Notes: generated from the sequence alone by a model not told the origin. Positions 34,296 through 46,178 are shown, counted from the first letter of the stretch. The stretch is 64,000 nucleotides of DNA from Candidula unifasciata (GCA_905116865.2 CAJHNH020007556.1:1-64000), one strand, 5' to 3'. Program-made: numbers and translations.

Positions 34296-34603
34296 AGTGG
34301 CGTAGCAAGGAGCATGCGATTTGAGGGTGTCATCAGCAGGTGTTATTATTTCGGGGGGGGGGGGGTGACAAAATGGCAAAAATATATAAGTTTTTAACAT
34401 TAAAAATGTGTGGTGTGTGCACGAGCGCATGTGTGCGTTTGTGAGGGGCGGGGAGCGGGGGGGGGGGGGGGGGGAAGGGGTGGAATAGGAGATTTTCAGC
34501 ACCGGTAACCATCTGACTTAGCTAAGCCACTGGAATAGGGGCGGGTAGAGAGAAACAGGACGTTTTCGGCACCAGGTACCACGTGACATTGCGACGCCAC
34601 TGC
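34296..34603. mobile_element. Candidate TIR element with CAGTGGCGTAGC ends
   Basis: Left end CAGTGGCGTAGCAAGG (34296) and right end GCGACGCCACTG (to 34603) are inverted; an internal second end CTTAGCTAAGCCACTG lies at 34530. It carries two long poly(G) runs (34353..34365, 34458..34475). CAG...CTG termini suggest a non-autonomous DNA transposon. Confidence 0.5.
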
Positions 34604-34934
34604 AGGGAGGACTATCACTATTCTTCAGCCAAGAACAATGGCGAAGGTGAGCAGGCAAACGATAAGAGTTTTACCAGGACGTGAATTAATGAGCTTTATC
34701 TTGGGGGTTTCTGTAAGAGTGTCATGATGGTAAATAAATACACTGGAATATAAGTACGTTATCAACCACTTATACCTTGAGTGGGACGTTGTTGTTCTTC
34801 ATCCTTGGAGCAAAGGCTTGCAACCAGTTTTCTATCTCTAGCGCACTCTCTGCCCTGAAGATTTGTTTCAGTGTTACCTCTCTTCTCTTTCACCTTTTTT
34901 CCTCATACAAATGGAGCTGCCGGAACCCACACGG

Positions 34935-35215
34935 GGAATTTGTAGGTTTGAAAGCGCTAAGGGTCAAGACAACTTACCACAAACACAAGAGAAAATAAAG
35001 AATTTTTCTGAATTAGCTACTGGAAATAAAATGGAAGATGTGACCGCTGGAAAGAATTGTGGAAGGAGAGATGGGGGGGATACTTAGCAGGGTTTCTTTA
35101 AAGCCTTTTGTCAAGATTGAGCAAAGCATCAGTACATGAACCGACACATGATGCAGGAGACGAAGAAGTATGATTGCACGCAGAAGTGTAATTCGACAAA
35201 ATACTTCATGATAAT
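34935..35215 (+). pseudogene. Degenerate LINE 3'-end remnant
   Basis: Fragments in broken frames match the LINE at 47.1 kb: QDNLPQTQEK (QLLTDIRRRH region), NKMEDVTAGKNCGRRDGGD (KMEHMLTNGKICGRRDRGR) and ASVHEPTHDAGDEE (SAHELIHAAGDR). Confidence 0.55.
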
Positions 35216-35302
35216 GACGTTGATGGTGGTTATCAAGATGGAATAACTTACAACGTAGTACAACGGTAAATATTATTCTCATGTGGTGACGCAAAGCACA
35301 AA

Positions 35303-35494
35303 ATGCCAAACAAGGGACACCGGTTTTCTACTCGCGTCACTTGTGACGCCATGAGTGTATCAATGGAAGCCACTAGGAAAGTATTAGACGTCATTTCGCC
35401 TACAACAAAGCCTGTGGGCTCGTACTACAGCCCCGAGTTACTCGACATTCTCCAGGTCAACCTGGCAACCATAATCCACACAATACGTCAGTAA
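35303..35494 (+). other. Short open frame of unknown origin
   Basis: 63 codons: MPNKGHRF at the start, then SMEATRKVLDVISPTTKPVG and YYSPELLDILQVNLATIIHT. The composition is protein-like rather than repeat-like, but I recognise no domain and see no clear splice sites. Could be an isolated exon, a transposon fragment or chance. Confidence 0.2.
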
Positions 35495-35756
35495 AGTGTC
35501 TCTTTAGTGAACTCAGTGTATCTAAGAGATACAGATTCACAGCTGCCGATAAGCATGCGTGGAAGTTCAAGTAAACAGAGATGAGAGGTAGCAGCATACA
35601 ATATAAACAATTGAAAGTCATCAGTAAATGTGTCAGTTAATGACACTTGCACCCGTGTAGGGCCCATAATATCTGAAGATGCATGCTCAGTCAGTTTCCA
35701 TTGTGTTTCGGAGCTTAATTTTGGATGGGTATGGCGGGGATGGTGACAGGGGAGGG

Positions 35757-36134
35757 GGCTATCCTCCGAATAACGGGCACAAAATATGGCGGCCAAAAAC
35801 AGGGCTCAGTCACAGGTCACTTGGGCACTTCTGGTGGCTTAATTTGCGAACTTCAGGCAACTACCACCACCGCCTAGATGACTGGGACTTACGAGCAAAG
35901 ATGCAGGAGATGCGGAAGCTGCTGCTCGTGAGTCCCAGCCATCTATTTTAGCCCCAATCCACGCCGCGTGAGCGGCGTATGAGATACACTCGGCGGTGGC
36001 GGTAGTCGCCGGAAGTTCGCAAATTAAGTCGCTGGAAGTGCGCAATTGACATGTGACTGAGGCTCTCTTAGTGTTGTTGTTTTTTTTTTTTTTTGCGGCC
36101 GCCAAAATATGTGCCCGTTATTCGGAGGATAGCC
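35757..36134. mobile_element. Mutator-like palindromic MITE (copy 2)
   Basis: 378 bp, near-perfect ends GGCTATCCTCCGAATAACGG / CCGTTATTCGGAGGATAGCC. Arms continue with GCACAAAATATGGCGGCC / GGCCGCCAAAATATGTGC. Same central palindrome as copy 1 (ACTGGGACTTACGAGC / GCTCGTGAGTCCCAGC). The target duplication is unclear here. Confidence 0.75.
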
Positions 36135-36975
36135 GTAGAGGGGGTGTAGGGGCTGCCCATAACAAGCCAAAAGGCGCAGATATCGCAGCCTGACTGTAAA
36201 TCAGTATATAAACTTCAACATTTGCAAACACCAGCACGCAGCATCTTACTAATCTGCAATACTTTCTCCGTACATTACTCCTCTCGAATCGTTGTATAAA
36301 CATTTTATTCCAAACATTACTCCAGCTTTATGTACCTTGTTTAGATATCATATTATCTTTTTCATTCCTTAAAAAAATGGCTGGCTGGCTGGCAGGTTGG
36401 CTGCTTGGTTGGTCGGTCGCATTCTAAGTTCACGACAAAAGGTCGCCCCACAATTGCTCCGTTTCTGTCCCGGCTAACCACAGACAATTCTCATCCCTGT
36501 ACCTTGTGAAAAACTGCCTTATCAGCAAAGCCAATAGTATTAAATGCATAAGGTAGATGTCAGCACAAACAATCCACAACTAGAACTGCCGTGTTTCGTC
36601 GATTACATTCGTAATTACAACAGGTCAATTGTGGCACAGGCAATACTGCACAAGGCTCCCACCAGTTCTGTGGCAATGGACCACTGTTACATATATTCTC
36701 TCACAACCTAAATCCATTGTTTTGATCTATACACACACCCTCCCCTCTCCCTCTTTTTTCTTCTAACTATCATATTGTCTAGTTCTTTCGTGACATGTCC
36801 TAGTGTAAAATAAGTAACCATGAAGGCTAACCCGGTCCACAAATGCCTGCAGATCTAGAATGTGTCGGCCGAGATGCGCAGATATCACATCCACGGTGTG
36901 AACACATTTATATCTTCAGATGAACGCACAAGGAGATGAGGAGGAGGAGAAAAGGAAGAAAGAGAAGAAAAAAAA
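36135..36975. other. Intergenic, no gene
   Basis: No recognisable element beyond a short (GGCT)n stretch near 36380..36415. Confidence 0.4.
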
Positions 36976-37030
36976 AAGAAGAAGAAGAAGAAGAAGAAGA
37001 AGAAGAAGAAGAAGAAGAAGAAGAGAAGGA
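36976..37030. repeat. (GAA)n microsatellite
   Basis: About 16 GAA triplets inside a wider purine-rich stretch (36930..37080). Confidence 0.92.
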
Positions 37031-37317
37031 GAAACAGAAGAAGACAAAGAAGAAGATGAAGGGAGTGGGAGGAGGAGGTGTTACTGTACTACAGCTGGTT
37101 CCTACCTACATGACCTCATATTGCTAAATGTCAGTCTTCCACGCTTGCGTCAATTGTTCAGATTTCACAAGTGGTGCATTCCCCGTTTCTACAAGACCCC
37201 CCAATTGATGTTAGTTAATTGGCTTGTTATCCGAGGACACAATACTTGAGACATTCACTGGGCAATTAAGAAGGCGACCGGAGTAACCAGTATAAAGAAA
37301 CAATGAGGCAGATGTTT

Positions 37318-37490
37318 ATGTTAGATGGAAACAATGAGATAAGAATGCGTGGAAGGTTACGTTAAGTAATAAGATAAGAATGTGGGCAGGGTTATGTGAA
37401 ACACTAAGATAAGAATTGTTATGTTTAACAAAAACTGAGGAGATAAGCATGCATGTACGGATATGTAAAACAGTGAGATAATAATGTATG
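37318..37490. repeat. Degenerate tandem repeat, about 50-60 bp unit
   Basis: AATGAGATAAGAATGCGTGG, AATAAGATAAGAATGTGGGC, ACTAAGATAAGAATTG and AGTGAGATAATAATGTATG recur in series. A similar block reappears near 38150..38250. Confidence 0.55.
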
Positions 37491-37492
37491 TT

Positions 37493-37592
37493 TGTCGCGT
37501 GTCCTTTACAGCATGTTGTAGAAAGAACCAACCTCACAATTTTGGGCTGTTTGTGATTTCACTAGGTAATTTTACTTGCAGTATTTTAGGTG
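37493..37592 (-). mobile_element. SINE-B fragment (3' end)
   Basis: Reverse complement of the SINE-B tail: GTCGCGTGTCCTTTACAGCA, AGAACCAACCTCACAATTTT, CTAGGTAATTTTACTTGCAG. Confidence 0.6.
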
Positions 37593-37880
37593 CTACGTGG
37601 TCTCGAAGCATGGTGTCCGCCTCGAGTGCTAGAGGTTCCGGGCTCAATCCCCGCTAAGAGCTGGGATTTTTTCACGTGGTTGGACTTCTCGTAACTTTTC
37701 CGGTCTCAGGGTAGTGAGATCGGACGTCCGTGTGTATTGTTGAGCACGTAATAAATCTCTGGACAGTTGGAAATCGAAAAGAGTAGCCTAACGTCGCTGC
37801 GAGGTCACAAATTTCAGGATCGTTGCCGGTGCTACAGAGCCTGTGCACTGTGCCGAGCTTCTTCGGACTCAGACTTGAGT
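37593..37880 (+). mobile_element. SINE-C, tRNA-derived
   Basis: Head GTGCTACGTGGTCTCGAAGC, then ATGGTGTCCGCCTCGAGTGC and B box GAGGTTCCGGGCTCAATCC. The body ends with CACTGTGCCGAGCTTCTTCG and AGTTAGAAGAAGAACAGAG. Confidence 0.6.
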
Positions 37881-38269
37881 TAGAAGAAGAACAGAGTACT
37901 TATGGGCTACTACCATGCTCCATGATGTTGATTTCGTTGTTCTAACCTCAAACATCTTGCATTCAAACGTTCAGTAGTTTGTTTGGTATTGCTGTCTAAA
38001 CGATTTGCTCTCTATACAACAATATAAACCAACGCCAATTCTTCCACAGCGAGCGAGGCTTCCTGAAATTACAAAGCGCGCTTGAAACGCCTAAGCTAAA
38101 TACGCCGACTAGACTGTATATGAGGATACTTAGAACATTGAAATTATAATGTATATTGTATACAAGGTTTTGTAAAAATTAGGATGAGAATATTTGTAAA
38201 GTCATATAAAAAAAATTGAGATTTGAACGTGTGTTGGGTTATGCGAAAAAGGAACTTGATTTGCAAAAT

Positions 38270-38373
38270 ATGAATGAATGAATGAATGAATGAATGAATG
38301 AATGAATGAATGAATGAATGAATGAATGAATGAATGAATGAATGAATGAATGAATGAATGAATGAATGAATGA
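38270..38373. repeat. (GAAT)n microsatellite
   Basis: About 25 GAAT units. The minus-strand Ser-Phe-Ile-His frames are artefacts. Confidence 0.97.
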
Positions 38374-38453
38374 ACAGACATTACTGCACTCGGAACGTTC
38401 CCCACGCGTGCTCCGTCCCATTCTTCTGTAAGCAACAAATCGTTTACTTGCGA

Positions 38454-38708
38454 CTAGTACCAGCTGCAAACTGATGAAAAGTTCTCCTCTGTTTCCCCTT
38501 CAATTTTGAATATACTCCAGAACCTCTTCACACTTTTAGTGTATAGATTCCCCATCTGTTCTTCTGCACTGTCCATTTGATCCCATCGAGCCTTTATCAC
38601 ATCCGCTTTATCATATAGTAGTTCACCGCCTAGAGGAGCGGCAGCAGCTATTCTACAAGCCTGGTCGTCATCTCGTACACCGGAAATTCCTGGACAGAGA
38701 ATCCCTAA
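38454..38708 (-). pseudogene. LINE remnant with RNase H C-terminal region
   Basis: The minus frame is open from 38708 to TAG at 38456..38454. It reads CPGISGVRDDQACRIAAAAP, then LGGELLYDKADVIKARWDQM and SAEEQMGNLYTKSVKRFWSI. The start resembles the LINE RNase H signature CPGHSGVRGNEQADRLA, with the Glu-Gln-Ala-Asp positions altered. Minus orientation, unlike most LINE pieces here. Confidence 0.5.
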
Positions 38709-39289
38709 CTACGCTGTTGATCTGGGTGGGTCTTATCAAGTGATTCAAGCCATTCTGCGCACAGGACACCAGTTTCAGTTTTCGGAAGCATGCTCTGTGA
38801 GTCTATTTTGCAAAATGCGAATTTGGCTTGCGAATCCTTTACGTCCTTTGCAGAACATCGCTCTCATCATAGTACATCGGAAAGTTACTGTGTTCCTTCG
38901 GCCTTGTGAACTTTCATACCTAGGATTTCCTAGATTGTGCAGATTGCTTTGATAGACAGATAGTAACTGAGGATAAGTTAAAATCTGTGCGTCTGAAAAG
39001 AATAACGTAAAATAGATACTATGGCAACAGTGGTGTTGAAATCCTTTGCTTTAACTGTGGAAGATTTTGCTTAACGCTAGCGAGTCTAGATGGTAACAGC
39101 TGCCATCAACATGAGTGATGATTCTCATGTAACATATAGCACATTATAACACTATCGTTTGGAAGGACGATAAAGTTCCTGCGAGTGTGGCTATCCTCCT
39201 GGTCAACATCTGAATCTTCTCCAGAACTCATTACCTTCAATTGTTGATCTTTCAAATAAAATCCTCACTTGCACAGTCGTGGCGACAGC

Positions 39290-39360
39290 ACTAGCCATGC
39301 GGCCGTAAATGCTCAGGCTCAAAGACCCCAGTGCCTACACGGCAAAAGTGGTATGAAAAA
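39290..39360. repeat. Dispersed repeat shared with 610..690
   Basis: GCCATGCGGCCGTAAATGCT, CAGGCTCAAAGACC and TACACGGCAAAAGTGG. Same block order and orientation as at 610..690. Confidence 0.5.
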
Positions 39361-39590
39361 GGCAGTTAGTTTATGAGAAACGATACTGTTTGTGAGTCAG
39401 GCCCTCCCTCTTCCCCTTTTCCCACAGCCTCCCCATCCTATCCTCCTCCCCCAACCCCAATATTAGATTGTGAACAATATCAGTCTTTTCCCTCTTCTTG
39501 GTTCAAGATACTCCAAGAAAGTTCAAGTAACAATTAAGTTTAAAAGATTTTTTTTTTTTTTTTTTTTTGTGATTGCTAAAATAGTCCATG

Positions 39591-39861
39591 GGAAGCCGCC
39601 GTGGTAGTAGCGGTTAGAGGCTCGCCTGCGGGTCGGAAGGTCGTGGTTTCGGGTCCTGACGGAGCCGGACTGTTTTCAAAAAGGACCTAGGCTCCCTCCA
39701 GTTCGACCCAGCCTTAAATGGGTATCAGGAAAATTCATGGAAAGTAAAGGCAGACTGTGTGATGTTGACCTTATCACCCACTGAGTGCCGATTGTTCTAT
39801 AAAATATAGATTTGGCCCTATATGCCCAATACACCTAAAGGCCTGGAAAAGGAACCTTAAC
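39591..39861 (+). mobile_element. SINE-A, near full length
   Basis: Head GAAGCCGCCGTGGTAGTAGC, GGTTAGAGGCTCGCCTGCGG; B box GTGGTTTCGGGTCC; body TTCGACCCAGCCTTAAATGG, AAAGTAAAGGCAGACTGTGT, TATCACCCACTGAGTGCCGA; tail CACCTAAAGGCCTGGAAAAG. Confidence 0.8.
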
Positions 39862-40085
39862 ATTTTTTTTAACTTTTAAATAGTCCATGATTCCCAACTG
39901 TAGATTACCACAGGAAACATTTGCCCAGGATGTTTATTTCAAGTGGTTTGCATATATTGCACCTTAGGCTGTTGTTACTTTTTACTTTTCATTCACTATA
40001 TAAATGCTCAACATCATATCCTCAGTGGGTGAATCACGGCACGCGGGAGGAAATACTGTTGATAAACACATATATGCGTGCGCGA

Positions 40086-40150
40086 GACTCTCTCTCTCCC
40101 TTCCCTCTCTCCCTCTATCTCTCTCTCACACACACATCTCTTATCTTCCG

Positions 40151-40199
<49 letters not shown>

Positions 40200-40230
40200 T
40201 CTTTTTCCCCCTCTCTCTCTCTATGTGAGA
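40086..40230. repeat. (CT)n microsatellite, interrupted
   Basis: CT dinucleotides with CCCTC, ATCT and CACA interruptions. Confidence 0.92.
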
Positions 40231-41081
40231 GAGATAGAGTTTGGAGAAAGTGAGATCATTAAAATCTACAGGTTAAAGACACTGCAGCATAATTGCTTAT
40301 GTCACATCCGAAGTATGTATTGAGTTATTGATGAACCAAGGTATACAGTAAATTAGGTCTGTTAACTTCTATTCGGAAAGCCTATCATCGCACAAAATAC
40401 ATCAGTGGCTACAGAACAACAACAAAATAGTCTTCTTGTTGGCAGCAAATCTCCCAGTTACATTTAAATGTCATTGCTGCGCCTCCTTGTCGTTACTATA
40501 GCGCTTGTTTCTCTGGATTGCTTTCATATATTATGATCCTAATTTACCGATTATTTTTGTCGACATTTCGCTATGTTGAGCTCTGTTTTGTCGTACTAGA
40601 CACAATAAATCGTATTTATCTACGTATTTGGAGCAATACTTTGTAACCTGTCTTAACTGATGTATAAAACTAAGCACAGGAAGTAAGAAGAAACGTGAGG
40701 TTTTTTTTTTTTTTAGCTAGCCGGACAACAAAAACATGAGATGTTCTCAATCTAGATCCTCAGTGGAGCTCTAGCTTTGAAAAAGACGTTTTGTCTAGAT
40801 AAGACATTGACAATTATGGTTCTGAACTGATTATATAATTTAGCGTCGTTGATTTATAAATTATTTTAGGAACCGCGTATGGACACTTCCCTGTTGGCCA
40901 AATTATCCAAAATTGCAGTCGTGTGCCGCGAGCCAGGTATGCCGGGGTGTAGCGGCAATAATAAAGAATATACTCTTTAAAACAGGAATACATTGAAGGA
41001 AGCAAGAAGATTTCTGAACTCTGATGTATTCAGAAGACAATGCTATCGGCAAGGCTTTAGTTCCTTCTCAACATACACTTT

Positions 41082-41115
<34 letters not shown>

Positions 41116-41119
41116 TAGA
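40231..41119. other. Intergenic, no gene
   Basis: AT-rich. A poly(T) run at 41083..41112 precedes the LINE remnant. Confidence 0.4.
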
Positions 41120-41490
41120 TGATGATCAAACTTTCTGGGTTATAAAAAAGGGATTAAATTAACAATGACAGCATTAACCATATAACAAGAAGGGACCAGT
41201 CCACCATCTACAGACTTAGAACACAACATACTCCACTCAGTGGACACCTAAACAGAATACAGCCAGAACACTCCCCAGAGTGCCAGGTATGCAGCTACCC
41301 CTACGAAACGTTTTGAACACCATCTCTTTGAGTGCCCAAAACTCAGTGAGACTAGAAGAATGCTACTCCCTCCGAGACCAGACAAGTGGAACACCTTGTA
41401 CGGAGGAAACAAACAGCTCCTGAAAACATGCAAATTCCACTATATGGCATTGGGCCAAAGGGCGAAAGCTCATGCTCCGCTAGATCGATA
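41120..41490 (+). pseudogene. LINE C-terminal remnant with zinc-knuckle-like motif
   Basis: The plus frame reads TRRDQSTIYRLRTQHTPLSG, HLNRIQPEHSPECQVC, then, after a one-base slip in TTTT near 41310, EHHLFECPKLSETRRMLLPP. The C-x2-C...H-x4-C arrangement after an RLRTGH-like segment is the usual 3' end of RNase H-bearing LINE ORF2 proteins. Confidence 0.65.
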
Positions 41491-41617
41491 ACAACAACTA
41501 AACTTCCAATATACATTTATCAATAATTTTTTTTTTTTTTTTTTTTTTTACAAATTCATCTAAAAAGTTCCATTCATAGCAATAACGAAAACTGAAAATT
41601 AAATGAGCACTGTTTTT

Positions 41618-41646
41618 TCCCCCCCCCCCCCCCCCCCCCCCCCCCC
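41618..41646. repeat. Poly(C) run
   Basis: About 27 consecutive C, followed by AAG. Confidence 0.9.
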
Positions 41647-41827
41647 AAGTATTCAAACCGCTTAAAGAATAGGTGTGTCCCGAAAATTGTTTTGCCCGAC
41701 TAGGTTGTCAAGGCGGGGGGAAAAAACTCGAGAAAAGCTGGTCAAGGGGACATGGTAATCACAAATGCAGCTGGGTTCATTGGATAACAATAAGACAGCT
41801 GTAGTGTGTGTTTGTGTGTGTGTGTAA

Positions 41828-41855
41828 AAGAGAGAGAGAGAGCAAGAGAGAGAAA

Positions 41856-41898
<43 letters not shown>
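41828..41898. repeat. (GA)n microsatellite, interrupted
   Basis: GA dinucleotides with GCAAGA and GGGCGA interruptions, next to a (GT)n stretch at 41806..41824. Confidence 0.92.
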
Positions 41899-42347
41899 CA
41901 TCTGATAAACCGTTCTTATCAATGTAGTCTAGTTGATATAACAGACTAAAATCGTAGTGGTTATCTAATATTTTTTTTTTAAACAAGCAAATAAACTATC
42001 TTTCAAACCAATCAGTTCACCTTCTCATTAACAATAATTTAAATATTATTTTTGCGTAGTGTTTTAATATTCGCAACCTGTAGATCCTCTCAACACTGCC
42101 TGGATTGGGGAGCCGGAATTGACATTTTCACAAGTGCTCATGTATGCAACATGTATTTGTGAATAACGCAATTTATGTACTTACGAATGAGTACAAGGTA
42201 GACAGCCACTTCGGCGAGTGATTTAAGCAGAGAAAAGTCAGCGTAAAAGTGCTAAATCTCTTTGTGGTTTACATAGCCGACATTATGGAATTTTATCACC
42301 AGCAAGTCTTCAGCAGCCAATATGTACGAGAGTCTATTTACTCTCCT

Positions 42348-42349
<2 letters not shown>
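41899..42349. other. Intergenic, no gene
   Basis: Nothing recognised. Confidence 0.4.

Positions 42350-42395
<46 letters not shown>
42350..42395. repeat. (CA)n microsatellite
   Basis: About 22 CA units. Confidence 0.95.
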
Positions 42396-42399
<4 letters not shown>

Positions 42400-42867
42400 T
42401 ATAATCTTCAAAATGTAATAAATCAACTAACAGGTTGGAAGAAATTATACTAAACATCAAACTAGAAAGCCAAACTCGGAAAGAAAGAAAAAGGAAATAA
42501 AGACAATCCAAACAAGACCTATATAAAGACTCGCTGATATGTAAACAAAATCTTAATGGAACATACTAGGGAGCCATTAGTAAAACATTAAAGCAAATGT
42601 GCAATTGAGCAGGTAAGCCTGCTATAGGCTGAATCGATGCAAGATAAGCTTTGACACAACATACGCACCACAAAAAAATGACGCAATGATATCAGCTGCT
42701 CACACACCAAAATGAAGAAGAAGAAGAAAAAGAAGACAGAAAGACGGAAGGAAGGAAGAACAACTGTAGAAGTTGCAATAATAGTCTCCATAAAGAACTG
42801 AGTCAGAGCACAGAGCTCTTTGACAAATTGTATACTCTAGAATCAGTACCTAGAATCATGACGAGAA

Positions 42868-44211
42868 AGGGAAGAGAGGAAGGAAGGAAGGAAAGAAGGA
42901 AGGAAGGGAGGAAGGAAGGAAGGGAGGAAGGGAGGAAGGGAGGAAGGAGGGAAGGAAGGAAGGAGGAAGGAAGGAAGGAAGGAAGGAAGGAAGGAAGGAA
43001 GGAAGGAAGGAAGGAAGGAAGGAAGGAAGGAAGGAAGGAAGGAAGGAAGGAAGGAAGGAAGGAAGGAAGGAAGGAAGGAAGGAAGGAAGGAAGGAAGGAA
43101 GGAAGGAAGGAGGAAGGAAGGAAGGAAGGAAGGAAGGAAGGAAGGAAGGAAGGAAGGAAGGAAGGAAGGAAGGAAGGAAGGAAGGAAGGAAGGAAGGAAG
43201 GAAGGAAGGAAGGAAGGAAGGAAGGAAGGAAGGAAGGAAGGAAGGAAGGAAGGAAGGAAGGAAGGAAGGAAGGAAGGAAGGAAGGAAGGAAGGAAGGAAG
43301 GAAGGAAGGAAGGAAGGAAGGAAGGAAGGAAGGAAGGAAGGAAGGAAGGAAGGAAGGAAGGAAGGAAGGAAGGAAGGAAGGAAGGAAAGGAAGGAAGGAA
43401 GGAAGGAAGGAAGAAGGAAGGAAGGAAGGAAGGAAGGAAGGAAGGAAGGAAGGAAGGAAGGAAGGAAGGAAGGAAGGAAGGAAGGAAGGAAGGAAGGAAG
43501 GAAGGAAGGAAGGAAGGAAGGAAGGAAGGAAGGAGGAAGGAAGGAAGGAAGGAAGGAAGGAAGGAAGGAAGGAAGGAGGAAGGAAGGAAGGAAGGAAGGA
43601 AGGAAGGAAGGAAGGAAGGAAGGAAGGAAGGAAGGAAGGAAGGAAGGAAGGAAGGAAGGAAGGAAGGAAGGGAAGGAAGGAAGGAAGGAAGGAAGGAAGG
43701 AAGGAAGGAAGGAAGGAAGGAAGGAAGGAAGGAAGGAAGGAAAGGAAGGAAGGAAGGAAGGAAGGAAGGAAGGAAGGAAGGAAGGAAGGAAGGAAGGAAG
43801 GAAGGGAAGGAAGGAAGGAAGGAAGGAAGGAAGGAAGGAAGGAAGGAAGGAAGGAAGGAAGGAAGGAAGGAAGGAAGGAAGGAAGGAAGGAAGGAAGGAA
43901 GGAAGGAAGGAAGGAAGGAAGGAAGGAAGGAAGGAAGGAAGGAAGGAAGAAGGAAGGAAGGAAGGAAGAAGGAAGGAAGGAAGGAAGGAAGGAAGGAAGG
44001 AAGGAAGGAAGGAAGGAAGGAAGGAAGGAAGGAAGGAAGGAAGGAAGGAAGGAAGGAAGGAAGGAAGGAAGGAAGGAAGGAAGAAGGAAGGAAGGAAGGA
44101 AGGAAGGAAGGAAGGAAGAAGGAAGGAAGGAAGGAAGGAAGGAAGGAAGGAAGGAAGGAAGGAAGGAAGGAAGGAAGGAAGGAAGGAAGGAAGGAAGGAA
44201 GGAAGGAAGGA
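42868..44211. repeat. (GGAA)n microsatellite, about 1.34 kb
   Basis: More than 300 GGAA units with scattered one-base slips (GGGAA, GAAGAA, GGAGGAA). Because 12 bp is both three units and four codons, frames stay open on both strands: 486 and 463 codons of Gly-Arg-Lys-Glu or Pro-Ser-Phe-Leu. These are not genes. Confidence 0.98.
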
Positions 44212-45166
44212 TTACTGGACGCCGAATAAATCATAAAGCTACTGCAGGTACATACAGGTTAATTAGAGCGAACAAAGATTTTTCATGACTACTTTCCGCA
44301 AGAAGCGAGCAGTCGAGTTTTCACAAAAGCAGTCAGATTGTCTTATCTGGTAAATATCTTTGCCAGGTTCTAGCAGCTAGTGCTCTATCATGCCAGTGTT
44401 GCCTTTCAGTTTGAACCTACGTACCATGTGTGGAGGCTATTGTCTATGGCTATCAAGCAATCAACAATGTTATGTGATGTTTAGCCTGAACATACCCGTG
44501 TGAGTTCCAGGGCCCCATTGTAGAGAAAGGGGTGGGTGGGGGGGGGGTAGATCCACTGCCCCCTAACAAGCATGTCGCGAGAGACGACTATTTGAGTAGG
44601 CTTCCTTCAAAGTCGGAGAGCATCTGCCTGAGAGGCGAGGAACCAACAATCTGCAAACAAGTAAACCAGATCAGTCAAACAGGTGTGCATGCAAAACCTA
44701 AGCTGTCATAAAAGACGTTCATAAGTGGACGATCGAACAGAACTGTCCACTAGAGTTTACAGCTGGTGAACGTTAAGAAGGAGAACAGTACTGTAACGCC
44801 CCAAGTAAATTTATGTTTTTTCCTACATCTGTGATAGTCAGATGGTCACATATTATTTTCAATGGAACTATTGCTACCCTTAGGAATTATCTGCGAAATT
44901 TGATGGTACTTAAGAGTTAAAGTAGCACTAAGTTTTCACGACCGTTTAGATTCTCGAACTTTGCGCCTTAGAACCTAAGTCGCATATAACAAGCGAGAAC
45001 ATGTTGATAGGACTTTGTAAACCAGTTTCGGGTACCCTAATTATAACTTCCATTGAGATTGAACGGAGGCATCTAGGATTTAGCTTGTTCAATTGACGTG
45101 AAAAGTTAGGCTTATCTGGTAGCCAGGATGCCGCACGTTCTAGTAAAGTGGGTTTTCAGTTTGCAA
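44212..45166. other. Intergenic, no gene
   Basis: No coding feature. A G-tract lies at 44540..44548. Confidence 0.4.
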
Positions 45167-45378
45167 GTAAAGTTCCCTTTCCACGTTTTTACGCGCATCG
45201 GGCATATGGGAAGAGCACCTATATTTTTACAGACCAGTCGGCTGAGTCGGCACTAGGTAGGTAATGTGGTCAGCATTACGCCGGTTGTCTTTACTTCCCC
45301 AGGACATACATCCTGGTACCCATTTTAGGCTGGGTCGACCTGCGAAGTCCCATACCATGATAAAAATCCACGCAGTTA
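45167..45378 (-). mobile_element. SINE-A relative (variant head)
   Basis: Reverse complement shares the tail and body with SINE-A (GTTCCCTTTCCACG, GTAATGTGGTCAGCATTACG, CTGGTACCCATTTTAGGCTG), but the 5' part has CCATACCATGATAAAAATCC, as in the copy at 52240. A subfamily distinct from the standard one. Confidence 0.7.
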
Positions 45379-46020
45379 TCAGTTTGAGTCTTAAGAATTA
45401 CCTTTAGCTCCGGTACGTTTAACTAGAGCTAGTTAAGTTACACAACAAACTATTAGGCTTACAGAGCTCATTCACCAAAAAAGATAGTGTGACATTAATG
45501 AGTTAGTGAAATTTTAAATCTCCAAGTTCAACTTACAGCATTCGTGTTTGCCATTTGTAAAGACTTGATTCTGATGTTTAATGTACGTCCTGAGAGTAAT
45601 GACTGAAAGAAAAAATGACACACCGCAACCAACGCCTCAATGCGCACAAGTTAATTACACGATGGTTTGTAACTAAAACTTGTTCCTAGCCCTTCAACCG
45701 ACACTGCCAATGCTCTTAAGAGTAACACAGGCAAACATGTCCTAAATTCCTAGTAGAATGCACACTGACAAACGCCAGTCCTGAATCGGCTACGTAATTG
45801 TGATTTCCGGTAACTGCACTTACCACTTGTAGCATATGTGTCTCCTTTTCTGTACACCACAACTTTTCCGTTCACTATTTCAGTGATGGATTATCTGTGT
45901 CGTGTGTGTACCTGCTTATATAGACATCAGTGTATTGATTATAGAAGCCACGAAAGTTGCTTATAGTCAATAGTTGAGGGATCGCGGGAATTTTTAAATA
46001 ATCTAGCTAATGAAAGTAAA

Positions 46021-46178
46021 GCAAGTAAAGAAACCTGTTCCACGCCTTTAAGCGTATTGAGCATGTAGGGCTAGACCTATATTATATAGACCAATCGGCT
46101 CTCTGTGGGTGATATGGTTAATATCACGCAGACCGTCTTTCCCTCCCAGGACTTTACCTCGTACCTACTTAAGACTGG
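46021..46178 (-). mobile_element. SINE-A fragment
   Basis: Reverse complement: TGTTCCACGCCTTTAAGCGT, GGGCTAGACCTATATTATAT, GGTGATATGGTTAATATCAC, AGGACTTTACCTCGTACCTA. No tRNA head. Confidence 0.7.

Noticed and set aside
38454..38708. Terminal exon of a new minus-strand gene
   Set aside because: First looked coding (LGGELLYDKADVIKARWDQM), but its start matches the RNase H signature of LINE ORF2, so it is better explained as a LINE remnant.
42828..44288. Long open frames of 486 and 463 codons
   Set aside because: Produced by the (GGAA)n repeat, whose period keeps frames open on both strands; only a 4-residue cycle, no protein-like content.
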